Assembly: GCA_964007475.1 (NCBI GenBank)
Contig: OZ023274.1
Span: 7,812,001-7,876,000 of the forward strand
Direction of reading: 5' to 3'
Source of the DNA: Hybos culiciformis
Taxonomy: Eukaryota; Arthropoda; Insecta; Diptera; Hybotidae
Length of the DNA: 64,000 bases
In this document: in pieces, positions 44,501-59,500 of the stretch
Layout: each line of letters starts with the position of its first letter
How positions within the stretch are numbered: position 1 is the stretch's first letter
Notes under the pieces: generated by a model
Databases searched by the model: none
The model's input: only the letters and a program-made list of their open reading frames with translations
Told to the model about the DNA's origin: nothing
Made by a program: the position numbers and the translations under genes

Positions 44501-47500
44501 TTTGTATAATGGTGTTTCAGACAGAAACAACTTGTTTAAAAATATTTGTCAATTATTTTCTTCTAACATGATTTCAACATACTTTTGTATTTAAATTTTC
44601 TTTTTATTTTACTTTTCATATTTATTTCGGGTTTTCAAAACAAAAAAGTAAAAAAAAAAAACAAAATACAAATTTCATCGAAATAAATAAAATTTTACAT
44701 TTCTTTTTCTTAGGAAAACATAAATACACAAATAATTATAGATAAAGATAGATAGATTAGAAAATTAGAATTTTAAGTATTTAACATTTGAAATGACTTG
44801 GTGGTTAATTAAAAAACAAAAAAAATCTTATATTTTTTTTTGGTAAAGAAAATTCTGTTTTATGTGAATTTTCTAAAGTTGTTGTATATAGAAATAAAGA
44901 AAAACAAAATTAAATATTTTTTTTTGTACAAAAAACAATAACTTTTAAAACAAATTATATTTATTTATAATATAATTTTTTTTTTATTATTTAATCTTTT
45001 TTTTTTTTTTAATTTAAATTCTTACGTGAATCATGTTGAGTTTTTTCCTCTGATACCATTAAAGCGGCATGTTCGATACCAGAATTCATACTTTGTGGTT
45101 CCAAACTATTTACGCAATTTAGCATACTCCTGAAATTCGCACACTCTACGGTTATGTTTTAAGTATAATCAAGTTCATTTATGTTTTATGTAAATGATTT
45201 TCATTTATTTTATTCATATTCAGTTATTATACCACAACATACAATACAAATATATATATATAGAACATTTTCATTTGGGACTACTGTTTAATTAACTACT
45301 TTTAATTTAAATTAAAAAAAAAACATTTTTTTTTGTTTAAATTGGTATAATACCCGTATTTAAAAAAAAATCACAATGTGATTGAGTATACATACCTAAC
45401 AACCTAACATATATTATTATTATTACAAATTATGTACAAACATAATGTATATATATTTAATTTTTTTCAACAAAACATATAATTCAAAATAATTAAGATT
45501 TGGGGGCTTAAAATTATACAATGTGAAATAACTCCAAAATTGTATAATCTATTTTAATAATATAAAATCAATTGAAGGATTTTATTTTTTGTTATTTTAA
45601 ATATAGAAAATTAAAAAAAAAGAAGAATTTTATTACTAATATTTTATAAAATTAAAAATATAATTGCAAAGGTTTGTTGTTTAAATTGAGATTGAAATTG
45701 TTCTATATATATATTTATGTAAATGAAGTTTCTTACAAAGAATAAAAGAAAACTAAAACTTGAAATTTTTGGTCATAGATACGTAACGTGGAAATCTACT
45801 AATTTTCCCTAAAATTTTCAATTGAAAAATTTTACAAGCCTGCAAGAGTATTCTTCCTTTTTTATTTACTATTTTAAAAATTGCCTAAAAGTGTTGGTTA
45901 CTGTCTAATTTTAATTTCCTAAAAGATATTGAATTATTTATTAAACAAAACAAAATGAGTGTAATAAATAAGAACAGATTATACATAGATTAATTTTACA
46001 AAATTTCAATAAACTGAGTGTGCAATATAAACTTTCTAGTGAAGTATGCAGTAAGCATATTGAGTTTGAGTTAAACAATTATTTCCTTTAATTCTTTTTA
46101 TATTGACATTATATTTGTTTAAATTTAAATTTGTTTACAATTATTTATTAAAAAGACGTTCATTTTCAAACGCTTTATCTAACCAAATTTAAAAAATGTT
46201 TTTTTTTCCAATATAGCAAAAACTAGAAATTTATCCTGAGAGGCAAAACAAAATGAATAATTTAATTAATTTTCTCAAGAATTAAGGAAGATAAAGAGAG
46301 TTTTGAAAACGAATGCCTCTGGTCAAATCAGTATGACAATTTTTTTACATTATAAAAATAATTAAATTGGTATTAAATTCTGAATAACAATTGTAGTTGG
46401 TATAGCAAATTTATTTTATTAATATCATAGAATTTTTTTTTTTAAATATTAATATTTAATATTATTAATTTAATTAATAAGATGATAATAGATCCGATTT
46501 TTATATTGATGATTTATATAGCTTTGTATAATGTTTAAAGCCTTATGATAGAGCAAGCCAATTAATAATAAATTTATAGCTTTTTTGTATATATATTAAA
46601 ATATATAATTAAATGATGTAATGATTTTATTATCAACTTTTAATGTATTTAATTGGGAAAGGTTATTAGGGAAAATGGTTTGAAATAATAAAAAATAAAC
46701 CAAAATCAACATAATATGTATGAATAATCTATATTCATTATAAATTCTTCGTAATTTAAAAAAAAAAAAAAATAAATAAACAAATAAAATTAAAAAATTT
46801 CTGAAAAATTTATTAATATTACAAAGAAAAAAGTGATGTTCATTTGAAAGCAATAATATTTAAAATTGTATGTAAAATAAAGTACTGCCAAATAATTTAA
46901 ATAAAATTTCAAACACTTAATTAAATGTTTAGAAATTTTATATACCGGAACATGGTTCATTTCAAAGATTTAAAATAAGAAAACAATCATATTTAAAAAC
47001 TTGAAATCTGGGAACTCTCATAATATAACCTAGATATTACATGTATAGTTAACAAAAAAATGTTATAAAAGTCATCTTTATTGCTAATAAATATAACAAA
47101 ATTAATTAAAATACATATTTTAATTATTTTCTATCTTTTTGATCAACAAATTCAATATCGGCTTTGTACGTGCTTTGTCTGGGTACATTGTGTTCATCGC
47201 TAAAAAAATAATAATATAATTGAAATCGAAATGTTTAAAATAATATTTAAAACATAAAAATATATTAAAAAATTTATAAATAAAAGAAATGAAATCAAAT
47301 TATGACTACTCATTAAGAACTTTCATATTTTTATTAATATATATTTGACTCGTCCTGGTAACTTACTAATAATATAATAAATGTAATTATAAAACAAGTA
47401 TGTAGTATAGTCAGTCAACCGATGATCTGTGTTTGTTTTTTTTTTGATGGGTACATAAGACTAAAAATATATTGTATGGCAATTGCAATATAAGTTAACT

Positions 47501-50500
47501 CTTAATTCACATAAATCACATAAGTTTAATAATAGGATTGTAACAGTCTTATTACGGAATTTTATTAAAGGATTAATTTTATTAATATCTGTTTACGGTA
47601 TACGTTTACAAATAATAATATAACAGTGTTATGTAATTCTCATATAACATTATTCATAATAATCAAGTAATTTAATTATTATTAGAAACGAAAACTTCAG
47701 ATAATCATTATGAAATGAAATTGAGGAGTTCGTATTTTATTTCATAATTTTATTCAACTAAAATCTTACTTTATAACTTAAAAATAATTTACTAATTTTA
47801 ACATTCAATAATAATAATAATACCAAAAAATTTAAAAATACATTCCTAGCATTAAATTTTTGGTTTTGCCTAAACAAATCTAATTGAGATCTTAGGTTAA
47901 TGGGTTGATTAGCAATGATTAATGACTTTTTATTTGAAATCCTGATTGATATGCTTTTTTCGTTACCAAAAAGTACTAACAAGGAAAATAAAAAAAAAAA
48001 ACAAATATTTTTTTTTTCCGTATAATATTATTTTTTAAAAATAAATAGTATTAAAAGTATATATTTATAGAATATTATTATTATTAGTTAATGTTCTTTA
48101 TTATGTAAAAGATGTATATAATTCTAAAATGTAAATATGTATGTTAAAAAAAAAAAAAATTCTGTAGCATAACATATTTTAAAAAAAAAAAAAAAAAAAA
48201 AACATAAGAAAAAATATGTGAATAACAAGCATTGGGATTTTCTCAATATCGTTTAAAAATATCGTAAAGTTATTATTATACTAAAAAAAAATTTTCTAAG
48301 GTATAAAGAAAACTAAACTGAATTAATTATTATATGTATAGTTAACAATTTTTAATAAGGATTTTTAGAATTTCGAATATCATGCTAAACTTACCCGTAA
48401 ATTCGACTTTCTCGGACGTGTCTGATTTTATTATATTTTTCAAGAAAGTGTTATGAATTAAATTTTTTATAATTATACTTGGAAGTGAACTTTATTGTTG
48501 TATTTTTTATTAATTTTTTTCAGTTTTTTTTTTTTTTTTGTATTTTGATAAAAGAAAATTGGAAAAATTATTTTCAAAAAATATGTGAAATATGTTATGT
48601 AGATTTAGAAAAAAAAAAATCTTTTTATAAATAACGCACTTTTGGCTCTTAAAATTTTACTACAATAGTCTTGACATCCTAATTCGGCAAAAATTGGGAT
48701 GTAAATTCTTTGTTTTATGGTTAAAAAAAGCGAATAATAATTTCTACTACAATAAGGAAGTCAATTTCAATTCGACGTTATTTACAAAAAGATATATACA
48801 TATATAGATAAAAATTTATATATTTGTGCTTTATTAATTACGTTTTTAAGATGTAAAAATACCTACTTATATTTATTAAAATTAAAATTTAAAAGAAAAA
48901 TGTTAGAAAAACTCAATTTAAACGGTGTTTTGCATTGAAAAATTATATTCAAAAACCACGAAAATAATTTGTTTGAGTTTTCTGCTTTGCAAACATATAT
49001 AATTTTTTGAAACCCTATTGAATTTATTTATATTAATAATATAATCATCGACAAGACGCGTTCTTATTAGATTAGTGAATTTTTTATTAGATTAGTTCGG
49101 CTGCGAAGCGTTTTATACTTTAATAGTAAAAATTTGACTTTTTTGCAACAGAGAAATAAAGAAATTGTGAAATCGTATGTTTACATACAGTGTATAACAC
49201 CCTTATTCAGACAAATTTCATTTCCATCCTTTTAGCTTTCTGAGTGTGAATTTTGATGAATGTTTTCAATGTTTTGATGAATGAAATGAATGTTTTTTTG
49301 CTCACTGTCGAATTACAATTTCGATATCTTTTACTATGGACTGGAATATAATAATATGTTGAATTTGTTAATTTATTTTTTTTTTAATTAAATGTTTACG
49401 TTCATTGTTATTAAGAATAAAACAAATGATTTCGATGCAAAAAAACAGTTTGAATTAAAGTTTTCCTAATTAAAATTAAAAAAAAAAAATGTATTTAAAA
49501 ATTTATACCTATATGTTAAAATGAAAATCATTAACACATTAATCATAGAATTTCAAATATTTAATAAAAAAAAAAAAAGAAAAAATAATAATTAGGACTA
49601 AAGAGGAATTTTGAAGCGGAAATTGGGAAATTAGGATAATTTTGTTAAAAGCTAAATGTTTTAAAAAAGTGTGAACTCCTATAAATATTATCAAAAAAAA
49701 AAATAATAAACGATAATTTCTTATAATTTGATTTCATTAAGAACTTCTAATATAAAATTTTAATTTTATCATTTATTTTTACTTATATAAAAAAGATAAA
49801 TATTTTATTTATTTACTAATTCAGGAAGTACTCTAATTTTCATTTTTATTCGGTCTAAGCGTATAAGGAAGGATTCTAATCAGTATAATTTTTAATTTAT
49901 TTATTATTATTATATTTAATTACATTAATAATTTTTTTTAAGAAATTTCTATAATTAATTATTAACATACCTTCCATTTCCATGCCTGAATAATGCTAAA
50001 ATTTCTTCAAAAGTTTTATTTTTGGTCTCAGGAACCTTTTTATATGTAAATATCCAAAATATTGCTAGAAATACGCTAAATGGCAAAAATGTATAATTTT
50101 CCAATGCAGTCTGTGAAAAATTAAAAGCAAAATATTTTTATGTTAATAAAAATAAATACATTAATATATAAGTACATATAACACATGTATTATAAGTACA
50201 TCATATTTACTATTCACTGTATTTTGTTGAAGAAACAAAATTTAATAAAGAGAATCTTTTGATTTTTTTTTAATTTTATTTAATTTGTCACTCTAATATT
50301 AAAAAACTCTGACACAAAATTTAATATGTTTATAACTTAATATACATTTACCTTCATACTTGGGAAACCAATTCCAACAACGAAATTTGCCATCCAATTG
50401 ACTAATACAGCAATTGCCATCGCACTTGGTCTTGGACCCTGTGAGAATAATTCGGCTGTAATCATCCATGGTATTGATCCTGGTCCGACAGCAAAGAAAA

Positions 50501-53500
50501 CCACAAATGCCAATGTTGACACCACTGATAAATAGGACATCCAATCGATCATTTCCTGCACATAACCAAAAAACTCCTATACCAAAGCGTGTAATTACCT
50601 AATTCTCGTATTTGGAGGCTTTTTCGATTTATTTATTCATTAAATGTTCTTTTTTCTTAAAAATTTCATAATATTTCTCTAAGAATTTTGATATAATATC
50701 TTCTTTTTTCTTTTTCTTTTTATTTATTATAAACAAATCAAAAATTAAATGAAAACTAAAATTTTTAAAATAAAAATGCCTCGGAAAAATACAAAAATTA
50801 AAAAATTTTGCTTTTAAATTTTTAAACAGATTTGAAAAAAAAATTTAAATTAATAATTTTAAGTATATATGTAGAAAGTAATGATTAGCTTAATTTGATA
50901 TTTTATATTTTTGGAATTAGACAAAAATTCTCCAAGTTCTTACAATATATAATTATGACTTGGAGTCTCTAATCTTAATTATTTTTTTTTTTTTCCTTCA
51001 AATCTGTTTATTTTTCATAATTATTTATTTTTTTTTTAAATTAAAATGCAAGAAAACTAAATTATATTAAAAATTAAAAAAAAAAAACAAATATATGTAA
51101 AAATATTTTTTTATATTATTTATAAATTTAATTTCTTTCAGAAAAATTTTGTTCCTTTTCTATATCTGCACTACAAGAGGTTGGATGGAAAGTCTCAAAA
51201 TTTTATCAATTTTTAGAATTTTATTTGAAAGAACCTTTTATATCAATTTATTTAATTTATATAAAATAGTATCTACAATTTTATATTGAAAAAAAAATTG
51301 AAAAAAATTAATTTGCTAAAACAAATTTGTAAATTAAAAAAAAAAAAAACTTTCGGTATTTTTATACCGTTTTAGTAGTAGTATCAGTTTTGCTTTCGTA
51401 GCTAGAGTTTACTAAAAATGTGAAAAATTATTTTACAAGCGTTTTATTTTCTTCATTAAAAAATAAAATAAAAACCCAAAACCATAACATAAAATTGTTG
51501 AAAATAAAAACTAAATAACATAAAAAGAAATATATGTTTATAGTAAAAACTAAATGCTGCTTGTGAAGGCTTTTTCTCGTCAAAATTGAGAAAGTCAAAA
51601 TAATAGCAATAAATTTCGTTATTATTATTTTTTTTTTTTGAAAGTTTTTTGTTCTATGAAAATATTGGTGTATAAATGAATTATATAGTGAAATTTAGTT
51701 TGTTCTTGAAATGTATATAATATATAGATTATAAAAAACATATAAACAAAAAAGCAGATTAAAATAAACATAAAAACAATTTATAAGTATGTTTAATTCT
51801 ATTTCAATTTTTGGTTTATTTAAAACTTCATGTGAACATTCATATTGTCCATATAGGAATTAATTTTGATTTTTGAAATCATAATTTCAATTTTCGCTCA
51901 TAATGTCCCATGAATTTCTCTGTGGCTTCTAAAAATATTAAAATTCCCAATTTTATTTTTGAAATACAGACTTAGTAAAAATATTGTATATCTTGAGGTC
52001 CCACTTTAAACTCGGCTGACTTAAGGAGTTTGAAAATATTTTGAAAATATTTAATACAGAAAAAATAAAACATTTCAGGAACAAAATTTAAATTTTTTTT
52101 TTTTTAATGAAAAAAGCATAGAACATAAGAAAATATTGTAATATTTTATTCGTCGATCGATTTTTAAAAAAATAATTTGATAGTAAATTATAAGAAATAA
52201 AAAAAAAAAAAATTATTGAATTTATATTTTCCCAACCGAGTGTGCAGAAATTTTTAAAGTGATTGAAATTTCATTAAAAAAATTTAGTATGTTTTGTACA
52301 TGGTATACACAATAAATAAAAAAATTAATAAATAAAAATCCTGAATTGAATTGATTTTATTTACAGTGCTCTTGGGCATTTATAAGTTCTCATAGAGCTA
52401 AGTATAGATTAAGAAGTGATTATCGTCTTGTTAACGAATGACCATAATTCACTTTGACTGAATTTTTGCCCAAATTTTGAATCTTTTCGACTTGAATTTT
52501 GTAAGTAAAAATTAAATAAAAACAAAAAAAAAAACAAAGAAATATTTATTTTACCGAATTTTATATAAAAAACATAAATTGATTGCAGAGAAAACGAATA
52601 TTAATTTCGAGTCATAATAAAATTGTTATGTCTTTGAACCGTAACTGGCACATTAGTGGCTTAATTAATTATGATAGAAAAAATAAATTGGTTAAAACTG
52701 AAAGAAATTTGTATAAGGGGTAAGCCAGATGTGTAAGACTTTTTAAATATTAATATATAAAGATTTTGAATCGACTCAACATTTACTAAATAAAATTATT
52801 TGTTCAGTCTTTATCAAGTATAAAATCGATTTCTACAAGATAAGTCTAAATAATTAGGATTATGAACGCAGACAAATTCTGTAGGACGATGGTACAAAAA
52901 AAATTGTTTACCATCCATTGATAAATTAAATTCTATTAAATAATATTATATAATATTAACATAAAAAAAAATATAATTTAATCGTTATTTTTTTTTTTTT
53001 TTTTCGGTGTAATAAAATAATTAATGAACCAAAAAGATAATAAATAAAATGGCAATAAAAGCATAATAATTATATGAAAAAGTCATTAAAATTAAAATTA
53101 TATCCTAAATTTTTATATTTCTATATTTTTTTCGATGTATATATATAAATTATAAATATATACCCACAAAATGTAAATAAAAAACCTTAAACCATAAAAC
53201 ATAAATTTTATAAAAAATAATTTTTAATTATTTTTTAAATTTATTTTAAATATTAAAATTAAAAAAAAAAAAAAAAAAATTATTCATAAAATCAAAAATT
53301 GATTTATTTTTTTTATTAACATTAAATTTTTATCCAATTTTTATTTTTTTATTATTTTTTTTAAGAAAAAAGTTATTAAAGAAACGCCGGGGACAAAAGC
53401 CTATAACAAATCGAGAATTGTTTTTAATTTAGAAACAGGGGCGAGACAATGCTGAATAAATGATTTTATTAATATTACATTTAATTTTTTTGTTTTTAAT

Positions 53501-56500
53501 TACATAAAGTAATTTTTTATAAAATGTCAAATCAGTATGTCAGAACTGCTTTAATAATAGTCTTTCAAATAAACTTTACTTTTATTTTAAAATATTCAAT
53601 TCTCTTGGCAAGGCTGCTGAATATTTAAATAAATGAACTTTTATCGAAAATAATGTAAACCATATTATTAAAAGGGAATTTATTTCTTTGAAAATGGTAT
53701 TAGAAATGAAATTATAAAAAAAGAGAATTATTATGATGATTGTCGTAATCGACACTTATTTTTATTAAAAATCTAAACATCTTATGTAATTTTCATTTCT
53801 TAAGAACTGATGAAAAAGTTCTTGGCAAGATGAAAATATATGACTTGATAAGTATTTTTCTGATCAATGAATTTAATTGAAACATAATATATTCAGAACT
53901 TATTGAAAGTCATTATGATTAGCAATCATTTATTCAACATACCTTAATCTAAAAAAACAAAAAAAATAAATTGAAACATAAGATATAATTTCTACATAAA
54001 CAAAATAAATAAATTAAAAACATAAACAGAAAAAGACACCAACCTAAATTAAGATAATGAACACTTAGACAGAAACAAAATACATTTTTATGATAAAATA
54101 AAAATTAAAAAAAAAGAGAACAAAAAAAATATTAGTTCGATTTAGAAATTTTAAATAATTTTTGTGATAAATTTTCCTTACATATTGACTAAATACGTAT
54201 TTATTTCTAATGACTTTATATTATATGATTTATATAATAACTCCGGCCACTTTACAAATAATGACAAAAAAACCTAAGTTGTTTGAATTTGAAATTTTAT
54301 ATAGATAAGTGTTTGGTGTTCGCCCGACATCGAGGTTGAGAAATCGGGCGCTGATGAGCTCATATCTCAGCCTCAATAGACCAAACACATTCAGATGAAG
54401 ATAAAATAAAATTTTTCAAGCTCGTAAAAAAAAAATTTAATTTAATAGTTCATGTCTGAATAATATTAACTTTTTACTGTACAAACATTATATATATTGT
54501 TAAATGTTTTTTAAACGATTAAGATACCACTGATTTTTAATTAATGCGAAGTCGCGGATAATTATATATAATGACTTTTTGTAAAACCACATTTTTTCAC
54601 ATTTGTTAGAAAATTTTTTCATCTTTTAAATTATCACAAAAATATGCTTTAAAATAATTGAAAAATTAAAAAACTTTAAATTTAAAGTGAAAAAAGCTTG
54701 TGAGCAAAAGTGACAGTGATAGTGTTTTTTGGTGTTTTGAAAAATTCACTGAATATTAACAAAATAAAAAAAACATAATTATATATTACTAACACTACTT
54801 ACATATTTACAAAAAATGCATAAACTTCATATTCTACTATATTAAAATTTATTTAAAAAATTATTTTTCACATAAAATTAAAATTGTTTTTTCTTTTTTT
54901 TCGTTTCAAATTTCAAGCATCAAAAGCTGTTTAAAATAAAACCAAAATAAAAAAAAAATTATATTAAAAAAAAATTTAAAAAAGGTTCATGCAAAATAAA
55001 ATTCATGGAATTATACAAATTAAATATAATGATAAAAAAAAACATTATTTATTTTATTTTTTTTTTTAAAGACATTCCATACATTTTAGACAATATTTTT
55101 GAACATTAAATTGTGATGAATTGTTTCTTTGTACTTTATGTAGAATTATGAGGCGCTACAACTTACAATAAAAATATGTTATTCAATTTCGAATATTTCC
55201 CGCCATAGGTTATTTGTACATATTCATAAAAATTAAAGTATTAAAAATTTGACATCAAGCAAGCAATAAACATGCAATAAACATGCACTTGCTTTCGAAG
55301 TAGATAATTTTTTTGAATTCTCAATAAATTTTCAAGTATTTCTTAACTTTTGGTACATGAAGAATTTGAATGTGATATACAATGTACTTTAAATGGCATA
55401 ATACTAAAAAAAAAAGAGTTTGTGTATTTAAAAGACGCTTTATTACGTCCTGTGGCAGTTTTATGTGTTTACATAAGAACAAGATATTTTTAGTGAACCT
55501 TAGTGCTAAGGGAAATATTTATTTTTAAAATACGAAAGAAAAACTCTTAAAATATTTTTAAATTGTAGTAAAATGAATAAATTTAAACATTTAATTTTTT
55601 CATAATTTATGTAAAAATTAATTAACTTCTATTAATCATCACAATTCAATGAAAATTATATTTTCCTTTAAATTAACACAATATCCATAATTTAATTTTA
55701 ATGCAGAAATTTTTTTTTTTATTTAAACATAGCTTTAAACAAAAAAAAAAAAAAAAATTAACTACTTTTTCAATTTATTCAAAATTGAAATTTAACGAAA
55801 TAATATTGTTAATAAAATATAATAATATTATGGATTATAGGAACTTAATTAATTATATGGTAATATTTATAAACATTTAATAAATAAAATCTAAAAAAAA
55901 AAACTTTCAGTATCATTCATTAAAAAAAAAAAGCATAATTTTATACAAACCCTTTAAATTTATTTAAAATTTGTTTTATAGGCGGGAAAAATGTATAACA
56001 ATGGCATTTTAATAACTAAGGTGAACCGAAAGACTTAAAAAGTTGAAAATATAATTGAAAGTTTGAAATAAATACAATATACATTATTAAAAATATAAAA
56101 CAATAAAACATTTTCAGTCTGTAAATTTTTGGTTTGAAAAAATAAATATTGGAAAACCAAACAAAAAAAAAATAGTTGTTATTTATAAATGTAAAAAAAT
56201 TAGAATGTAATGTTTAATTGTTGTAAACGAGAATTATTATAGAAATTATACAAAATAATAAATTATTCGATTCACCTCAATTTTATTTTAATAATCTTGA
56301 TATGATGCCAATAACAGAATAGAATTTTCACAATTTTATGTTACATAAATGGTATTAATTTTAATTAATAGCATTATTATATTATAATATTGCATATAAT
56401 ATTGAGATTAATTGAAAAAAAAAAAAAAATGTTCACATATTTTAAAATTTTAACACAAATTTGTGAAAATTAATATTCCTCTGGTATTATCGTATTGAAG

Positions 56501-59500
56501 GGATTATGACACGAACTCGACAATAATATGCTTTTATTTAAAATATTTTTACTTGCCTTTATTAAAAATGATATCGTTATAAATATCGAAAATATGAACA
56601 TTCCACCTAAACCATAGAGATGTAAAGTTCGTCGTCCAGTTTTATCCATAAGTGGTATAGAAACTAATGTCATAACAACCTATTGGAATATTAAAAATAT
56701 ATTATTGATTTTTTTAAAGTAGAAAAAAGTGTATTGCCTATTATTTTAGTTTGTGAATTCATATCGTCAAAAAGTCAAAAAAAAAAAATGTTTACCATAA
56801 TAGCACCGATGCCAATAGAACAAAATTTAGCACTGTCTTCCGTTAAACCGGAACTGATAAATAACGATGTCGAATAATAAAAAACAGCATTAATACCACT
56901 AAATTGTTGACTAAGTTGCATAACAATTCCAATAATTAAAGGTGCCCTTAATGTTGGTGAACAAATTAATTCCATAGTCGATATATGGCTTTCAGCTTGT
57001 TGGGCACGCTCTTCAGCACGCATTTCTTCTATATCTTCTTCTACAGAACTAGATGCACGTAATCTTCGAAGTGCTAAAATTAAAATTAAAATTTTGACCA
57101 TAATATACAGTGTAAAATTTGAATACTTTTAAAAATAGGAAGCTAAAATTTGCTAACGTTATATTTATTATGGATAGTATTGCATACTGCATTAATGTTT
57201 TTAGTATAATGCAAAACTTTAAGAACTTATTTTTACTCACCTTTACGTGCTTCTTCTTCCCATTGTTTAGTTATTAATAGATATCTCGGTGATTCTGGAC
57301 AAACAGGAAGTAATAATAATTGTAAAATAGCTGGACATACAGCTAAGCCAAGTAATACTGGCCAGCCTTCATTAGTTCCTAAAATTTGTTCAATACCCAG
57401 TACTTGGGATAATAATAAACCTACAGTCACAGCCAATTGATTAACAGTACCCAAACCACCTCTCAAATTTAATGGCGCTATTTCTGAGACATACATTGGT
57501 ACTAGTGATGTATTTAAACCTTTATTGGAAACAAATTAAATCAAATATATATTATTTATAAATTTAAATTTAGAAAAATTCATTACGTAAAATCACTTAA
57601 ATTTAAATTGGATCAAAATCTAAATAATTGAACTCAAAGCTTTGACCCAGAAACTCATTCTCTCTATAATTACGAAATTATTTCTTAAGAATGTAAATTC
57701 TCTTATTTTCAGACTTTTTTATAAAACTAAACCAATTAATTAACTTTGTTTCGAGAAACATTATCAGGACCAATTTATTAAAAAGAAAAAAATATATTTC
57801 ATTTGATTAACAAATTTTACATATTTTTTTCAAAATTGTCTTGAGTGATAATTTATTTCCTTGAGAAAAAAATTAATTTTTATTTTTCATTAATGTTTTC
57901 TTTAAGTGAATTTTGTAATTTTTAAAATTATTAAATTATTCTGTGCTATCTATATTTTTTATACTTACCACAATTAACTCCTATTATAAATCGTCCAAGG
58001 AATAATATTTCATAGGAATGACTTACTTTCGTAAATCCCATTAAGCAACCACCTGTTATGCCAAGTACGTTGTTTAAAAGTAATCCACCTTTTCTGTAAT
58101 ATTAGAAACATAGAAAAAAAAATAATTTTAGTAAAATTAATTTATTTATTCATATAATTTGGGGAAAAAAATATAAAATAATAATAATAATGCTATATTA
58201 TTATTATTAATTTTCTTTGCTTATCACTGCTAAAACATAATTTTAATGCCTAAAAATAAAATGTTTCGACGATGTTTTTGATTAATACCTTGTAATTTAT
58301 TTTATATAATTATACAAAATTTTGAATATGGAAATCTTATATAACACATATATTTATAAAATAACACTCTACCTCTGACATGATATTTTAATATAATATT
58401 GAAAAGGCGGGAAAACATTGTAGTTAAACAAGGTATTATATATGTATATGTTTGTATAATGTAGATACATAAATTATATATGTAGTTATAAATGTATATA
58501 GTAGTTAAGAGTTAAATAAATAGAATAATTATAGAAAATTATACTGCTGATTTGTTTTTGTTTAATTGCATTTAAAAATTATGTATAATTTTAATGCTTT
58601 TCATATTATCATTAGAACTATTTATTATAAAGATCTTATTAATAGTTAGTTAGTATATCAATGATTAAAGTTTAAAGTAATTGCTCCCTGGTTAAAAATA
58701 TCGATAATTGAAATTAATTTTTTTTTTAACATTTGAAATAAAAATTGGATTGAATATACTAACCAATATTATATTAGAAATATTGTAAAAACTATTTTTT
58801 TTTTAAGAATACAATAACATAGAGGATGATCGAAATTTTATTACAGAATTAAAAATGTTTAATTAATGTATTACTAAATACAGTTCTGATCCAACAATTA
58901 TATACCTATTATAATTCGATTTTATTGTTCAATTGAATAATATTTTTTAAACTAATTTAAATTCAGAAAGTATTTTTTTTTTAATTACTAATTACAACAC
59001 TTTTCAGAACGGTTCGTATCATAGGAAAATGATAAGTATCTTTTTATTTTATTACATAATAAATAACATAAATGTACCTTCCAAATCGGTTTGCCATCCA
59101 TCCACCACTGAAACCACCAAGCATGCCACCAATAGCAAATATTGATACTGCTACCGAATATAATTGTTGAATAAATTCTTCAGTAATGTCTTCACCATAA
59201 CGATCTTTGTACACATCTTTCATAAAATTTTCTATATTTTTTTCAGGTGCATTAATAACACCTGTATTGTAACCAAATTGTAACATTCCTAGTACGGCAG
59301 CAAATATAGCATATGTTAGGAAAAATGTAAGTCCCTGTTAATTTGAAATAAAGAAAAAAAAAATGTTAAAATTTTCGATTATTTTTGTATTATTTTTTTT
59401 GAGTTTTTAATGACATAAATTTATGTAAAATGTTGAGAACCAATTAGCTTAAAAATATATAGGAAAATTTTTGTAATTACACATATATAATTTTTTTTTT

